NCBI GenBank assembly: GCA_042091695.1
Contig: JBELHA010000020.1
Span: forward strand, 1 to 46,482
Reading direction: 5' to 3'
Source: Flavicella sp042091695
GTDB lineage: Bacteria; Bacteroidota; Bacteroidia; Flavobacteriales; Flavobacteriaceae
DNA length: 46,482 nt
Shown one piece after another: positions 15,754 to 23,480 of the stretch. Below the pieces are notes generated by a model, which worked only from the letters and a program-made list of their open reading frames with translations, was not told the DNA's origin and did no database searches. How positions within the stretch are numbered: position 1 is the stretch's first letter; every line of letters starts with the position of its first letter. The position numbers and the translations under genes were made by a program.

Positions 15754-18261
15754 TTGAAAATCGCATTTCGCATAATTTGTTACATACTCATTGCTTGCAT
15801 TGGCTTTCTCAGTTCTTGCAATGCTACAAAATATGTTCCTACTGAAAATTATTTACTGCAAAAAAATAGCATTATCATTGACGGTAAAGAAGAGAAGAAT
15901 AGCGAAATAAAAGACTATCTCATCCAAAGACCAAACTCAAAGTTTTTAGGACTCCCCTTTTCTCTTTATTTCCATAATATCGGAAATATGAATTATGATG
16001 AAAGACACCAACAATGGTTGAAAAAAAACCCAAAAACAAACAAATCACTCAGGAGTGTTTTCTCAAAAAAACAGACCCAAAAAATGGGTGAAAGTTACAA
16101 ATCACTTCAAAAATGGTTTTTGAATGGTGGGGAAGCTCCTATAATTTTAAATGACTTAAAAACAAATACTTCTGCTGAAAAGCTAAGAACTTATTATTTC
16201 AACAAAGGTTATTTTGATACAGAAGTCAAACACAATGTTGAAACTTCTAAAGTGAACTTTAAAAAAGCAGCAGTTACTTATACCATCGATAAAAAAAAAC
16301 CTTATTTCCTTGACAGTATTTTTGTGGATATAGACTCAAAAACAATTGATTCCATATATAAAAAATCAATTGCTGCCTCCTATATAAAAACAGGAAAAAA
16401 ATATGATGACCTTGACTTTAGAAAAGAATCTAGCCGCCTAACCACGATTTTCAGAAATTCAGGTGTCTATCATTTTTCTGAAAATCAAATTGGTTTCTAC
16501 GAAATTGACACCACAGCTCGCAATCATAAAACGAATATAGTGTTAAAAATTTCTGATAGACTGTCAGAAAAAAACGGACAAATCATATCGCATCCTCTAA
16601 AACAACAACGCATTGAAAAGATTGGGATTTTCACAGACTACAGCTATGCTCGCAAAGACGACCCTTTCAATGATACAATCCATTATAATGGCTATACTTT
16701 TTTATCTCATGACAAATTAAAATACAGACCCAAAGCCTTACTAAATGCAATATTTATTGAGCCTGCTGCCATCTATAAAGACAGCACACGAAATATGACT
16801 CGAAAACATTTGAAGCTTTTACGAAATTTTAAATTGGTAAAAATAAAATACGCTGAAATCAATGAAGATGCATTGGCAGCAACGATTGTGCTTACTCCTT
16901 TAAATAAATACTCCATCGGACTCAACACAGAAGTCATACATTCAAATATAAAAAGAGTAGGTATCTCAGGAGGGTTTTCATTCATCAATAGAAATGCGTT
17001 TAAAAATGCAGAAATTTTAAAGTTATCTTTTCAAGGATCTATTTTTGACCTCGCTCAAAATCTTCGAGACGATTCTAAAACATTCAATTCATGGGAACTG
17101 AGCGCAGAGGCATCATTGGAAGTACCCCGTTTTATATTTCCTTTTAGTAGTAGTAAAATCATCGACAAAAGGATGGCACCAAAGACATTGTTTAGCGTGG
17201 GAAGTAGTTTTCAAAAAAACATAGGTCTGGACAAACAAAAAATATCAGGAAGTATTGAATATTCTTGGTCTCCATCAAAAAAAACCAACCACAAACTTGA
17301 GTTTTTAAATGCTGAATATGTAGAAAACCTCAATAAAGAGTCCTATTTTAATATATACAGTTCAGAATACCGAGATTTAAAAACAATTCAAACAGACTAT
17401 TTTCCTAATTATTCACTTTCTACGTCAAACGCATTACAATTCATCGACGAAAATATAGACGCTACCTTTAGACAAACAGATGAGGTGGCATACCAAAGGG
17501 CTAAAAACATACAAAAAAGGAATGAAATACTAACCACAGACTTCGTCAACCCATACATTTCGTATTCTTTCACCTATAGTGACCAACAAAACTACAAGGA
17601 TAGGCAGTATTTTTATTTCAAAGGAAAAATATCGACCTCTGGAAACCTAACTACCGCACTTGTAAACACCGAACAAAATGGGATAAAGACTTTGGCAGAT
17701 ATTCCTATAGCACAGTTTACAAGGACAGATTTGGAATTCAAGAAATTTTGGAGACTCTCCAAATCGTCAGTCTTGGTATTTAGAAGTTTTATTGGTGTTG
17801 CTATACCTTACGGAAATTCTGATGAAATTCCTTTTACCAACAGCTACTTTATTGGTGGAACAAGTGATATTCGAGCGTGGAAAACTTATGAATTAGGACC
17901 TGGTAAAAGTAATACTGGTCTTGAATTCAATGTAGGGAGTTTCAAATTCATCTCCAATATAGAGTATCGATTTGACATTCTAGGAAACATCAAAGGAGCC
18001 TTGTTTATCGATGCAGGAAACATATGGGATATCAGTAATTCTGAACTGAGTAAAGAAGATGAAAAATTTAAAAATTTAAGTTCTTTTGAGGCAAGTGCTA
18101 TTGGCTCTGGATTTGGAATTCGATATGATTTCAATTTCTTTATACTACGTCTAGACCTCGGTTTGAAAACCTACGAGCCTTATTTAAATGGTAACCCTTG
18201 GTTTCAAAACTACGACATTAAAAACAGTGTTTTTAATATAGGAATCAATTACCCATTCTAA
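15754..18261 (+). CDS. tamL: TamL-like lipidated Omp85-family protein
   Basis: 835 aa from a TTG at 15754. This start is chosen because it gives a perfect lipoprotein signal (MKIAFRIICYILIACIGFL then SSC) and lies just after the predicted transcription start; the GTG at 15733 is too close to the -7 element. After the lipidated Cys come POTRA-like repeats (~30-370, for example KLRTYYFNKGYFDTEVKHNVE and SRLTTIFRNSGVYHFSENQI). The C-terminal ~450 residues form an Omp85/D15 barrel with FIGGTSDIRAWKTYELGPG near the end (the GGxxxRG-like L6 loop), SNIEYRF, GALFIDAGNIW, GSGFGIRYDF and terminal NIGINYPF. This is the lipidated TamA relative of Bacteroidota. It probably works in outer-membrane protein or surface-lipoprotein assembly. 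Confidence 0.85.
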   Translation: MKIAFRIICYILIACIGFLSSCNATKYVPTENYLLQKNSIIIDGKEEKNSEIKDYLIQRPNSKFLGLPFSLYFHNIGNMNYDERHQQWLKKNPKTNKSLRSVFSKKQTQKMGESYKSLQKWFLNGGEAPIILNDLKTNTSAEKLRTYYFNKGYFDTEVKHNVETSKVNFKKAAVTYTIDKKKPYFLDSIFVDIDSKTIDSIYKKSIAASYIKTGKKYDDLDFRKESSRLTTIFRNSGVYHFSENQIGFYEIDTTARNHKTNIVLKISDRLSEKNGQIISHPLKQQRIEKIGIFTDYSYARKDDPFNDTIHYNGYTFLSHDKLKYRPKALLNAIFIEPAAIYKDSTRNMTRKHLKLLRNFKLVKIKYAEINEDALAATIVLTPLNKYSIGLNTEVIHSNIKRVGISGGFSFINRNAFKNAEILKLSFQGSIFDLAQNLRDDSKTFNSWELSAEASLEVPRFIFPFSSSKIIDKRMAPKTLFSVGSSFQKNIGLDKQKISGSIEYSWSPSKKTNHKLEFLNAEYVENLNKESYFNIYSSEYRDLKTIQTDYFPNYSLSTSNALQFIDENIDATFRQTDEVAYQRAKNIQKRNEILTTDFVNPYISYSFTYSDQQNYKDRQYFYFKGKISTSGNLTTALVNTEQNGIKTLADIPIAQFTRTDLEFKKFWRLSKSSVLVFRSFIGVAIPYGNSDEIPFTNSYFIGGTSDIRAWKTYELGPGKSNTGLEFNVGSFKFISNIEYRFDILGNIKGALFIDAGNIWDISNSELSKEDEKFKNLSSFEASAIGSGFGIRYDFNFFILRLDLGLKTYEPYLNGNPWFQNYDIKNSVFNIGINYPF

Positions 18262-18350
18262 CACAACCAACAGATTTACAAGGATTAAGCAAACTGCCAA
18301 AAAACATAAAATCTCTTTAAGTTGTAACGGTTTTGTAAAATAAAAATTGT

Positions 18351-18358
18351 TACTTTTG
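18351..18358 (+). promoter_or_regulatory. fbaA -7 element
   Basis: TACTTTTG matches TAnnTTTG, 28 bases before the ATG. Upstream TTG candidates at 18322 and 18333 have spacings of 26 and 15 bases, neither ideal. Predicted start near 18364. Confidence 0.5.
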
Positions 18359-18386
18359 CCTCTAACTCAACAAAAAATACTTAACA

Positions 18387-19454
18387 ATGAACCACAACAT
18401 CAAACCAGGGGTTGCAACAGGAGATGCAGTCCAGGAGATTTTTAAACACGCAAAAGCAAATGCCTATGCATTGCCTGCGGTAAACGTTATAGGGTCTAGC
18501 TCTGTGAATGGAGTCCTTGAAACAGCAAAAGAATTAAACGCACCTGTGATCATTCAATTTTCAAATGGAGGAGCACAATTCAACGCAGGAAAAGGATTAT
18601 CTAATGAAGGACAAGCAGCAGCAATTGCAGGAGGTATCGCAGGGGCTAAACATGTCCACGAAATGGCACTGGCCTATGGAGTACCGGTAATTTTACACAC
18701 AGACCATGCCGCAAAAAAACTACTTCCTTGGATCGACGGATTGTTAGAAGCTAGTGAAAAACACTATGCTGAAACAGGAGCACCATTATATTCTTCTCAT
18801 ATGATAGATTTATCGGAAGAACCACTAGAAGAAAACATAGCTATTTGCAAAGAGTATTTAAAGCGTATGTCTAAAATTGGCATGACTTTAGAAATTGAAT
18901 TGGGAATCACAGGTGGAGAAGAAGACGGAGTAGATAATTCTGATGTTGATGTTTCAAAACTTTATACGCAACCTGAAGAAGTAGATTACGCCTACGAGCA
19001 ATTGATGGAGGTGTCTCCTCGATTTACTATTGCAGCATCTTTTGGTAATGTTCACGGTGTTTACAAACCTGGAAATGTAAAATTAACTCCAAAAATCTTA
19101 GACAACTCACAGAAGTTCATCGAAGAAAAGCATGGATTGAAAGACAATCCAGTTGATTTTGTATTCCATGGTGGATCTGGTTCTAGCGTTGAAGAAATAA
19201 GAGAAGGAATTTCATACGGTGTTATTAAAATGAATATCGATACGGATTTACAGTACGCATATATGGAGGGTATCAGAGATTATTTTGATGAAAACAGTGC
19301 GTATCTAAAATCTCAAATTGGAAATCCAACAGGAGATGATGTGCCTAACAAAAAATATTATGATCCAAGAGGTTGGATCAGAAAAGGGGAAGCTACTTTT
19401 AAAAATCGTTTAAAACTTGCTTTTGAAGATTTGAACAATGTGAATACATTGTAG
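18387..19454 (+). CDS. fbaA: Class II fructose-bisphosphate aldolase
   Basis: 355 aa, typical of class IIA. It cleaves fructose-1,6-bisphosphate to dihydroxyacetone phosphate and glyceraldehyde-3-phosphate in glycolysis, and works in reverse in gluconeogenesis. Visible signatures: VILHTDHAAKKLLPW (catalytic Asp and zinc-binding His), LEIELGITGGEEDGVDNS, ASFGNVHGVYKPGNVKL (zinc His), VFHGGSGSSVEEI (zinc His and phosphate loop) and MNIDTDLQYA. Own promoter element and own terminator (19487-19529), so it is a single-gene unit. Confidence 0.97.
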   Translation: MNHNIKPGVATGDAVQEIFKHAKANAYALPAVNVIGSSSVNGVLETAKELNAPVIIQFSNGGAQFNAGKGLSNEGQAAAIAGGIAGAKHVHEMALAYGVPVILHTDHAAKKLLPWIDGLLEASEKHYAETGAPLYSSHMIDLSEEPLEENIAICKEYLKRMSKIGMTLEIELGITGGEEDGVDNSDVDVSKLYTQPEEVDYAYEQLMEVSPRFTIAASFGNVHGVYKPGNVKLTPKILDNSQKFIEEKHGLKDNPVDFVFHGGSGSSVEEIREGISYGVIKMNIDTDLQYAYMEGIRDYFDENSAYLKSQIGNPTGDDVPNKKYYDPRGWIRKGEATFKNRLKLAFEDLNNVNTL

Positions 19455-19486
19455 TACAAAGTAGGTTTTATTAGCAATATCATAAT

Positions 19487-19529
19487 AAAGAGAAACTGAA
19501 ATTATTTCAGCTTCTCTTTATTTTTTTTT
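19487..19529 (+). terminator. fbaA terminator
   Basis: AAAGAGAAACTGAAA and TTTCAGCTTCTCTTT pair over 15 positions with one mismatch around a TTA loop, followed by A and nine T. It starts 33 bases after the fbaA stop. Confidence 0.9.
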
Positions 19530-19559
19530 AGTAAATTAGCCACCTAAAATAGAATATAT

Positions 19560-20420
19560 ATGTCATCTTGGTTTAAGAGAAATGAGAAAGGGATTCACAC
19601 CCCTACAGAAGCTAAAAAGGATGTGCCAAAAGGATTGTGGTACAAAACTCCCAGCGGTAAAATTGTAGACACTGAAGACTTAAGGCAAAACTTATACGTC
19701 AGCAGAGAAGACGGATATCACGTACGAATTGGAAGTGCTGAATATTTTGAAATATTGTTTGACGACACTAACTTTAAGGAATTAAACGCAAATTTAGAAG
19801 CAGCAGATCCTCTTAATTTTACGGATACAAAAGCATATCCTGACAGACTAAAAGACGCACAAAAGAAAACCAAGCTAAAAGATGCTGTGAGAACAGCTGT
19901 TGGAAAATCAATGGGTAAAGACCTAGTGATTGCTTGTATGGATTTTGCTTTTATTGGAGGTTCAATGGGAAGTGTTGTTGGAGAGAAAATTGCACGTGCA
20001 ATTGATTATTCCATCGAACACAAAATTCCATTTATGATGATTTCAAAATCAGGAGGAGCGAGAATGCAAGAAGCGCCACTTTCATTGATGCAAATGGTAA
20101 AAACATCAGCCAAACTAACTTTATTAGCAAAGGCAAAAGTACCTTACATTTCACTGTGTACTGACCCAACTACTGGAGGTATTACAGCTTCATTTGCAAT
20201 GCTTGGAGATATCAATATTGCAGAGCCAAATGCACTGATTGCATTTGCGGGACCTAGAGTCGTAAAAGACACAACTGGAAAAGACCTTCCAAAAGGCTTT
20301 CAACGTTCAGAATTTTTACTAGAACACGGTTTCTTAGATGCTATATATGAGCGTAAAAACATTAAAAAACAGGTAAATCTATACATTGACTTGATTTCAA
20401 ATCAAAAAGTAAGATCCTAA
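19560..20420 (+). CDS. accD: Acetyl-CoA carboxylase carboxyltransferase beta subunit, zinc-finger-less
   Basis: 286 aa. It pairs with AccA to move CO2 from biotin to acetyl-CoA, making malonyl-CoA for fatty acid synthesis. The carboxyltransferase core is intact: FAFIGGSMGSVVGEKIARAIDYS, MMISKSGGARMQEAPLSLMQM, YISLCTDPTTGGITASFAMLGD and AFAGPRVVKDTTGKDLP. The N-terminal segment that normally forms a four-cysteine zinc finger is present but without cysteines: KTPSGK where KCPSCG is usual, and NLYVSREDGYH where NLxVCPxCGxH is usual. I remember the same loss in other flavobacterial AccD proteins, so it is probably a lineage trait. accA is not in the window. Confidence 0.95.
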   Translation: MSSWFKRNEKGIHTPTEAKKDVPKGLWYKTPSGKIVDTEDLRQNLYVSREDGYHVRIGSAEYFEILFDDTNFKELNANLEAADPLNFTDTKAYPDRLKDAQKKTKLKDAVRTAVGKSMGKDLVIACMDFAFIGGSMGSVVGEKIARAIDYSIEHKIPFMMISKSGGARMQEAPLSLMQMVKTSAKLTLLAKAKVPYISLCTDPTTGGITASFAMLGDINIAEPNALIAFAGPRVVKDTTGKDLPKGFQRSEFLLEHGFLDAIYERKNIKKQVNLYIDLISNQKVRS

Positions 20421-20427
20421 ACTAACA

Positions 20428-20454
20428 AGCCTCACTCAATGTGAGGCTTTTTTT
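20428..20454 (+). terminator. accD terminator
   Basis: AGCCTCAC pairs perfectly with GTGAGGCT around a TCAAT loop, followed by a T run. It starts 7 bases after the stop codon of accD. Confidence 0.92.
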
Positions 20455-20571
20455 ATACCTATTATTACGAGTAACCTTAGGAAAAATATATTGTGTACCG
20501 TAAAAAAGACCTGTGTACTCTAAGAATCTACTTGTATAAAACTATATTTACTTTAAAATCGGTTAAAATCA

Positions 20572-20601
20572 TTGTTATACAAAAAAATAACAGTAGATTT
20601 G
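20572..20601 (+). promoter_or_regulatory. rpsO promoter
   Basis: TTG (20572-20574), 19 bases, TAGATTTG (20594-20601). Exact consensus. Predicted start near 20607, giving a leader of about 57 bases. The 117 bases between the accD terminator and this promoter hold nothing I can recognise. Confidence 0.75.
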
Positions 20602-20663
20602 CAGACTTGATAAGAAGTATTTATCAATACATAAAAATTATTAATTAAAAATTTAATGTTAGC

Positions 20664-20933
20664 ATGTATTTAACATCAGAAGCGAAAAAAGAAATTTTCA
20701 AAAAACACGGTGGATCTGAAACAAACACGGGTTCTACAGAAGCACAAATTGCTTTATTCACAACACGTATCGAGCATTTAACTGAACACTTAAAATCAAA
20801 TCGTAAAGATTTTAACACAGAGCGTTCTCTAGTTAAATTGGTAGGTAAAAGAAGAAGCTTACTAGATTACTTGATCAAAACAGATATCGTTAGATATCGT
20901 GAAATCATCAAGGAATTAAACTTGAGAAAATAA
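20664..20933 (+). CDS. rpsO: 30S ribosomal protein S15
   Basis: 89 aa, exactly the usual length. Signatures: GSTEAQIALFTTRIEHLTEHLKSN, then DFNTERSLVKLVGKRRSLLDYL and the C-terminal helix YREIIKELNLRK. S15 binds 16S rRNA early in 30S assembly. The rpsO-pnp order is the one also found in E. coli. A terminator directly follows, so pnp is reached by read-through or by a separate promoter that I could not identify. Confidence 0.97.
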   Translation: MYLTSEAKKEIFKKHGGSETNTGSTEAQIALFTTRIEHLTEHLKSNRKDFNTERSLVKLVGKRRSLLDYLIKTDIVRYREIIKELNLRK

Positions 20934-20942
20934 AACTCTTAA

Positions 20943-20973
20943 AAGAGGCAATTAAAATTGCCTCTTTTTTTTT
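20943..20973 (+). terminator. rpsO terminator
   Basis: AAGAGGCAATT pairs with AATTGCCTCTT around a very short loop (effective loop about 4-6 bases), followed by seven or more T. It starts 10 bases after the rpsO stop. Confidence 0.92.
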
Positions 20974-21059
20974 AGGTTCCAATTTTACACCACAGGGAAT
21001 TCAACAACCCCGAACAGCAAACAACACATTAATTTAGTATTAATCTAGAATTAAAACGT

Positions 21060-23255
21060 ATGATTCCAAAAGTATTTAGCGAGGTCATTGACCTTGGAGA
21101 TGGAAGAACCATCTCATTAGAGACCGGAAAGCTTGCAAAACAAGCACACGGTTCCGTTGTTGTAAGAATGGGGAACGCAATGTTATTGTGTACCATAGTA
21201 TCAAATTACAAGCAAAGTGATGTAGACTTTTTACCTTTGACGGTAGACTATAGAGAAAAATTTGCCGCTGCAGGTAAGTACCCAGGTGGTTTCTTTAAAA
21301 GAGAAGCTAGACCTAGTGATGCAGAGGTATTGACAATGAGATTGGTAGACAGAGTATTGCGTCCACTTTTCCCAAAAGATTACCATGCTGAGACACAAGT
21401 AATGATCCAATTGATGTCTCATGATGAAAATGTAATGCCAGATGCATTGGCTGGATTGGCTGCATCTACGGTTATACAATTGAGCGACATCCCTTTCGAA
21501 ACTGCAATCTCTGAAGTGAGAGTAGCAAGAGTAGCAGGTGAATTCGTAATCAACCCAAACAGAACTCAATTGGCAGAAGCTGATATTGACATGATGATTG
21601 GTGCCTCTGCTGACTCAGTAATGATGGTAGAAGGTGAAATGGATGAAATCTCTGAAGAAGAGATGGCAGACGCAATTAAATTTGCACACGAAGCTATTAA
21701 AGTACAATGTGCTGCACAGGTGCGTTTGGCAGAAGCTTTTGGTAAAAAAGAAACGCGTGAGTATGCAGTTGCAGACGAAGACGAGGCTTTGGACAAAAGA
21801 ATTCATGATGCTGTATACCAACAATGTTATGACATCGCAAAAAAAGGAACTTCAAAAGCTGAAAGATCAGAAGCATTTGCTGCTGTAAAGGAAGCAATGG
21901 TGGCTTCATTTTCTGAAGAAGAAACTGAAGAATTCGGTGGTTTGATTGGGAAATATTTCAACAAAGCTCAAAAGAATGCTGTACGTGAATTGACATTGGC
22001 AGAAGGCTTGCGTTTGGACGGAAGAAAAACTACAGACATCAGACCTATCTGGTGTGAAGTGGACTACCTACCTTCTACACATGGTTCTTCTATCTTTACA
22101 AGAGGAGAAACTCAAGCATTAGCTACTGTAACTCTTGGTACATCAAGAGATGCTAATATCATTGACTCTCCAACAAACGAAGGAGAAGAAAGATTCTACT
22201 TGCACTACAACTTCCCTCCTTTCTGTACAGGTGAAGCGCGTCCATTAAGAGGTACATCTCGTAGAGAAGTAGGTCATGGAAATTTAGCACAACGTGCACT
22301 AAAAGGAATGGTACCTGACGAATGTCCTTACACTGTAAGAGTTGTTTCTGAAGTATTAGAATCAAATGGATCGTCTTCTATGGCGACTGTTTGTGCTGGA
22401 ACTATGGCAATGATGGATGCAGGAGTACAAATGACGAAACCAGTATCAGGTATCGCTATGGGATTGATTTCTGACGGTGATAGATATGCAGTATTGTCTG
22501 ACATCTTAGGAGATGAAGATCACCTTGGAGACATGGACTTTAAAGTGACTGGTACTGCTGACGGTATTACAGCTTGTCAAATGGACATCAAAGTAAAAGG
22601 ACTTTCTTATGAAATTTTAGTAAATGCACTGAAACAAGCAAGAGAAGGACGTTTGCATATCTTGGATAAAATTACAGAAACGATTGCGCAGCCAAACGAA
22701 GATGTAAAATCACACTCTCCAAAAATGATCACTAAGAGAATTGCCAATGAATTTATTGGTGCTTTGATTGGACCAGGAGGAAAGGTAATCCAAGAATTAC
22801 AAAAGACAACAGGATGTACAATTGTAATCAATGAAGATCCAGAAACTGAAGAAGGAATTGTTGAGATTTTAGGAACTGGTAGCGAAGGAATTGACGCTGT
22901 ACTTGCTAAGATTGATTCTATTACTTTCAAACCAGTAAAAGGAGATACTTACAAAGTGAAAGTCATCAAAATGTTAGACTTTGGAGCTGTTGTAGAATAC
23001 TTAGACGCACCTGGTAACGAAGTGTTGCTTCACGTGAGTGAATTGGCATGGGAACGTACTGAAAACGTATCTGACGTCGTGAATATGGGCGATGAGTTTG
23101 AAGTTAAATACTTTGGTACTGACCCAAAAACACGCAAAGAGAAAGTTTCGAGAAAAGCGTTACTTGAAAAACCTGAAGGATATGTAGCTAGACCACCAAG
23201 AGATAACTCTAGAGGAAGAGACAACCGTAAGGACAATAGAAAGCCTAGAGACTAA
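21060..23255 (+). CDS. pnp: Polynucleotide phosphorylase
   Basis: 731 aa. It degrades RNA 3' to 5' with phosphate, as a trimer. Domains in order: first RNase PH core (~1-220, with LPLTVDYREKFAAAGKYPGGFFKREARPSD around 58-90), an all-alpha linker, second RNase PH core (~315-545, with FPPFCTGEARPLRGTSRREVGHG and the catalytic DILGDEDHLGDMDFKVTGT acids), a KH domain (~560-620, IGPGGKVIQELQKTTG), an S1 domain (~625-695, LDFGAVVEYLDAPGNEVLLHVSEL) and a basic R/D/N-rich tail. Each motif has the family spacing. Confidence 0.97.
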   Translation: MIPKVFSEVIDLGDGRTISLETGKLAKQAHGSVVVRMGNAMLLCTIVSNYKQSDVDFLPLTVDYREKFAAAGKYPGGFFKREARPSDAEVLTMRLVDRVLRPLFPKDYHAETQVMIQLMSHDENVMPDALAGLAASTVIQLSDIPFETAISEVRVARVAGEFVINPNRTQLAEADIDMMIGASADSVMMVEGEMDEISEEEMADAIKFAHEAIKVQCAAQVRLAEAFGKKETREYAVADEDEALDKRIHDAVYQQCYDIAKKGTSKAERSEAFAAVKEAMVASFSEEETEEFGGLIGKYFNKAQKNAVRELTLAEGLRLDGRKTTDIRPIWCEVDYLPSTHGSSIFTRGETQALATVTLGTSRDANIIDSPTNEGEERFYLHYNFPPFCTGEARPLRGTSRREVGHGNLAQRALKGMVPDECPYTVRVVSEVLESNGSSSMATVCAGTMAMMDAGVQMTKPVSGIAMGLISDGDRYAVLSDILGDEDHLGDMDFKVTGTADGITACQMDIKVKGLSYEILVNALKQAREGRLHILDKITETIAQPNEDVKSHSPKMITKRIANEFIGALIGPGGKVIQELQKTTGCTIVINEDPETEEGIVEILGTGSEGIDAVLAKIDSITFKPVKGDTYKVKVIKMLDFGAVVEYLDAPGNEVLLHVSELAWERTENVSDVVNMGDEFEVKYFGTDPKTRKEKVSRKALLEKPEGYVARPPRDNSRGRDNRKDNRKPRD

Positions 23256-23274
23256 TCAAATAGTCTATAGTTAT

Positions 23275-23302
23275 AAAACCCCGTCAATGACGGGGTTTTT
23301 TT
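23275..23302 (+). terminator. pnp terminator
   Basis: AAAACCCCGTC pairs with GACGGGGTTTT around AAT, followed by further T. Twenty bases after the pnp stop. Confidence 0.93.
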
Positions 23303-23374
23303 GGGTCTTATACCTAGTGAAAGATCATATAAACATCCATTAATTCCTTTGTAGTACATCAAAACATAATGCAT

Positions 23375-23401
23375 AAAAAAACTCCCGCCGAAGCGAGAGT
23401 T
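23375..23401 (-). terminator. Terminator of the PpiD-like gene, UUCG tetraloop
   Basis: On the minus strand AACTCTCGC, loop TTCG, GCGGGAGTT, then six T. The stem is 9 pairs with one G-T wobble and the loop is the very stable C(UUCG)G type. It lies 80 bases past the stop codon at 23481 and is back to back with the pnp terminator. Confidence 0.92.
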
Positions 23402-23480
23402 AATCAGTTATAGAATCCCCCCAGAATCTATAAACAATTTGGGAATAGGGTATTTTAAAAACAACCTATTTCATATTATA

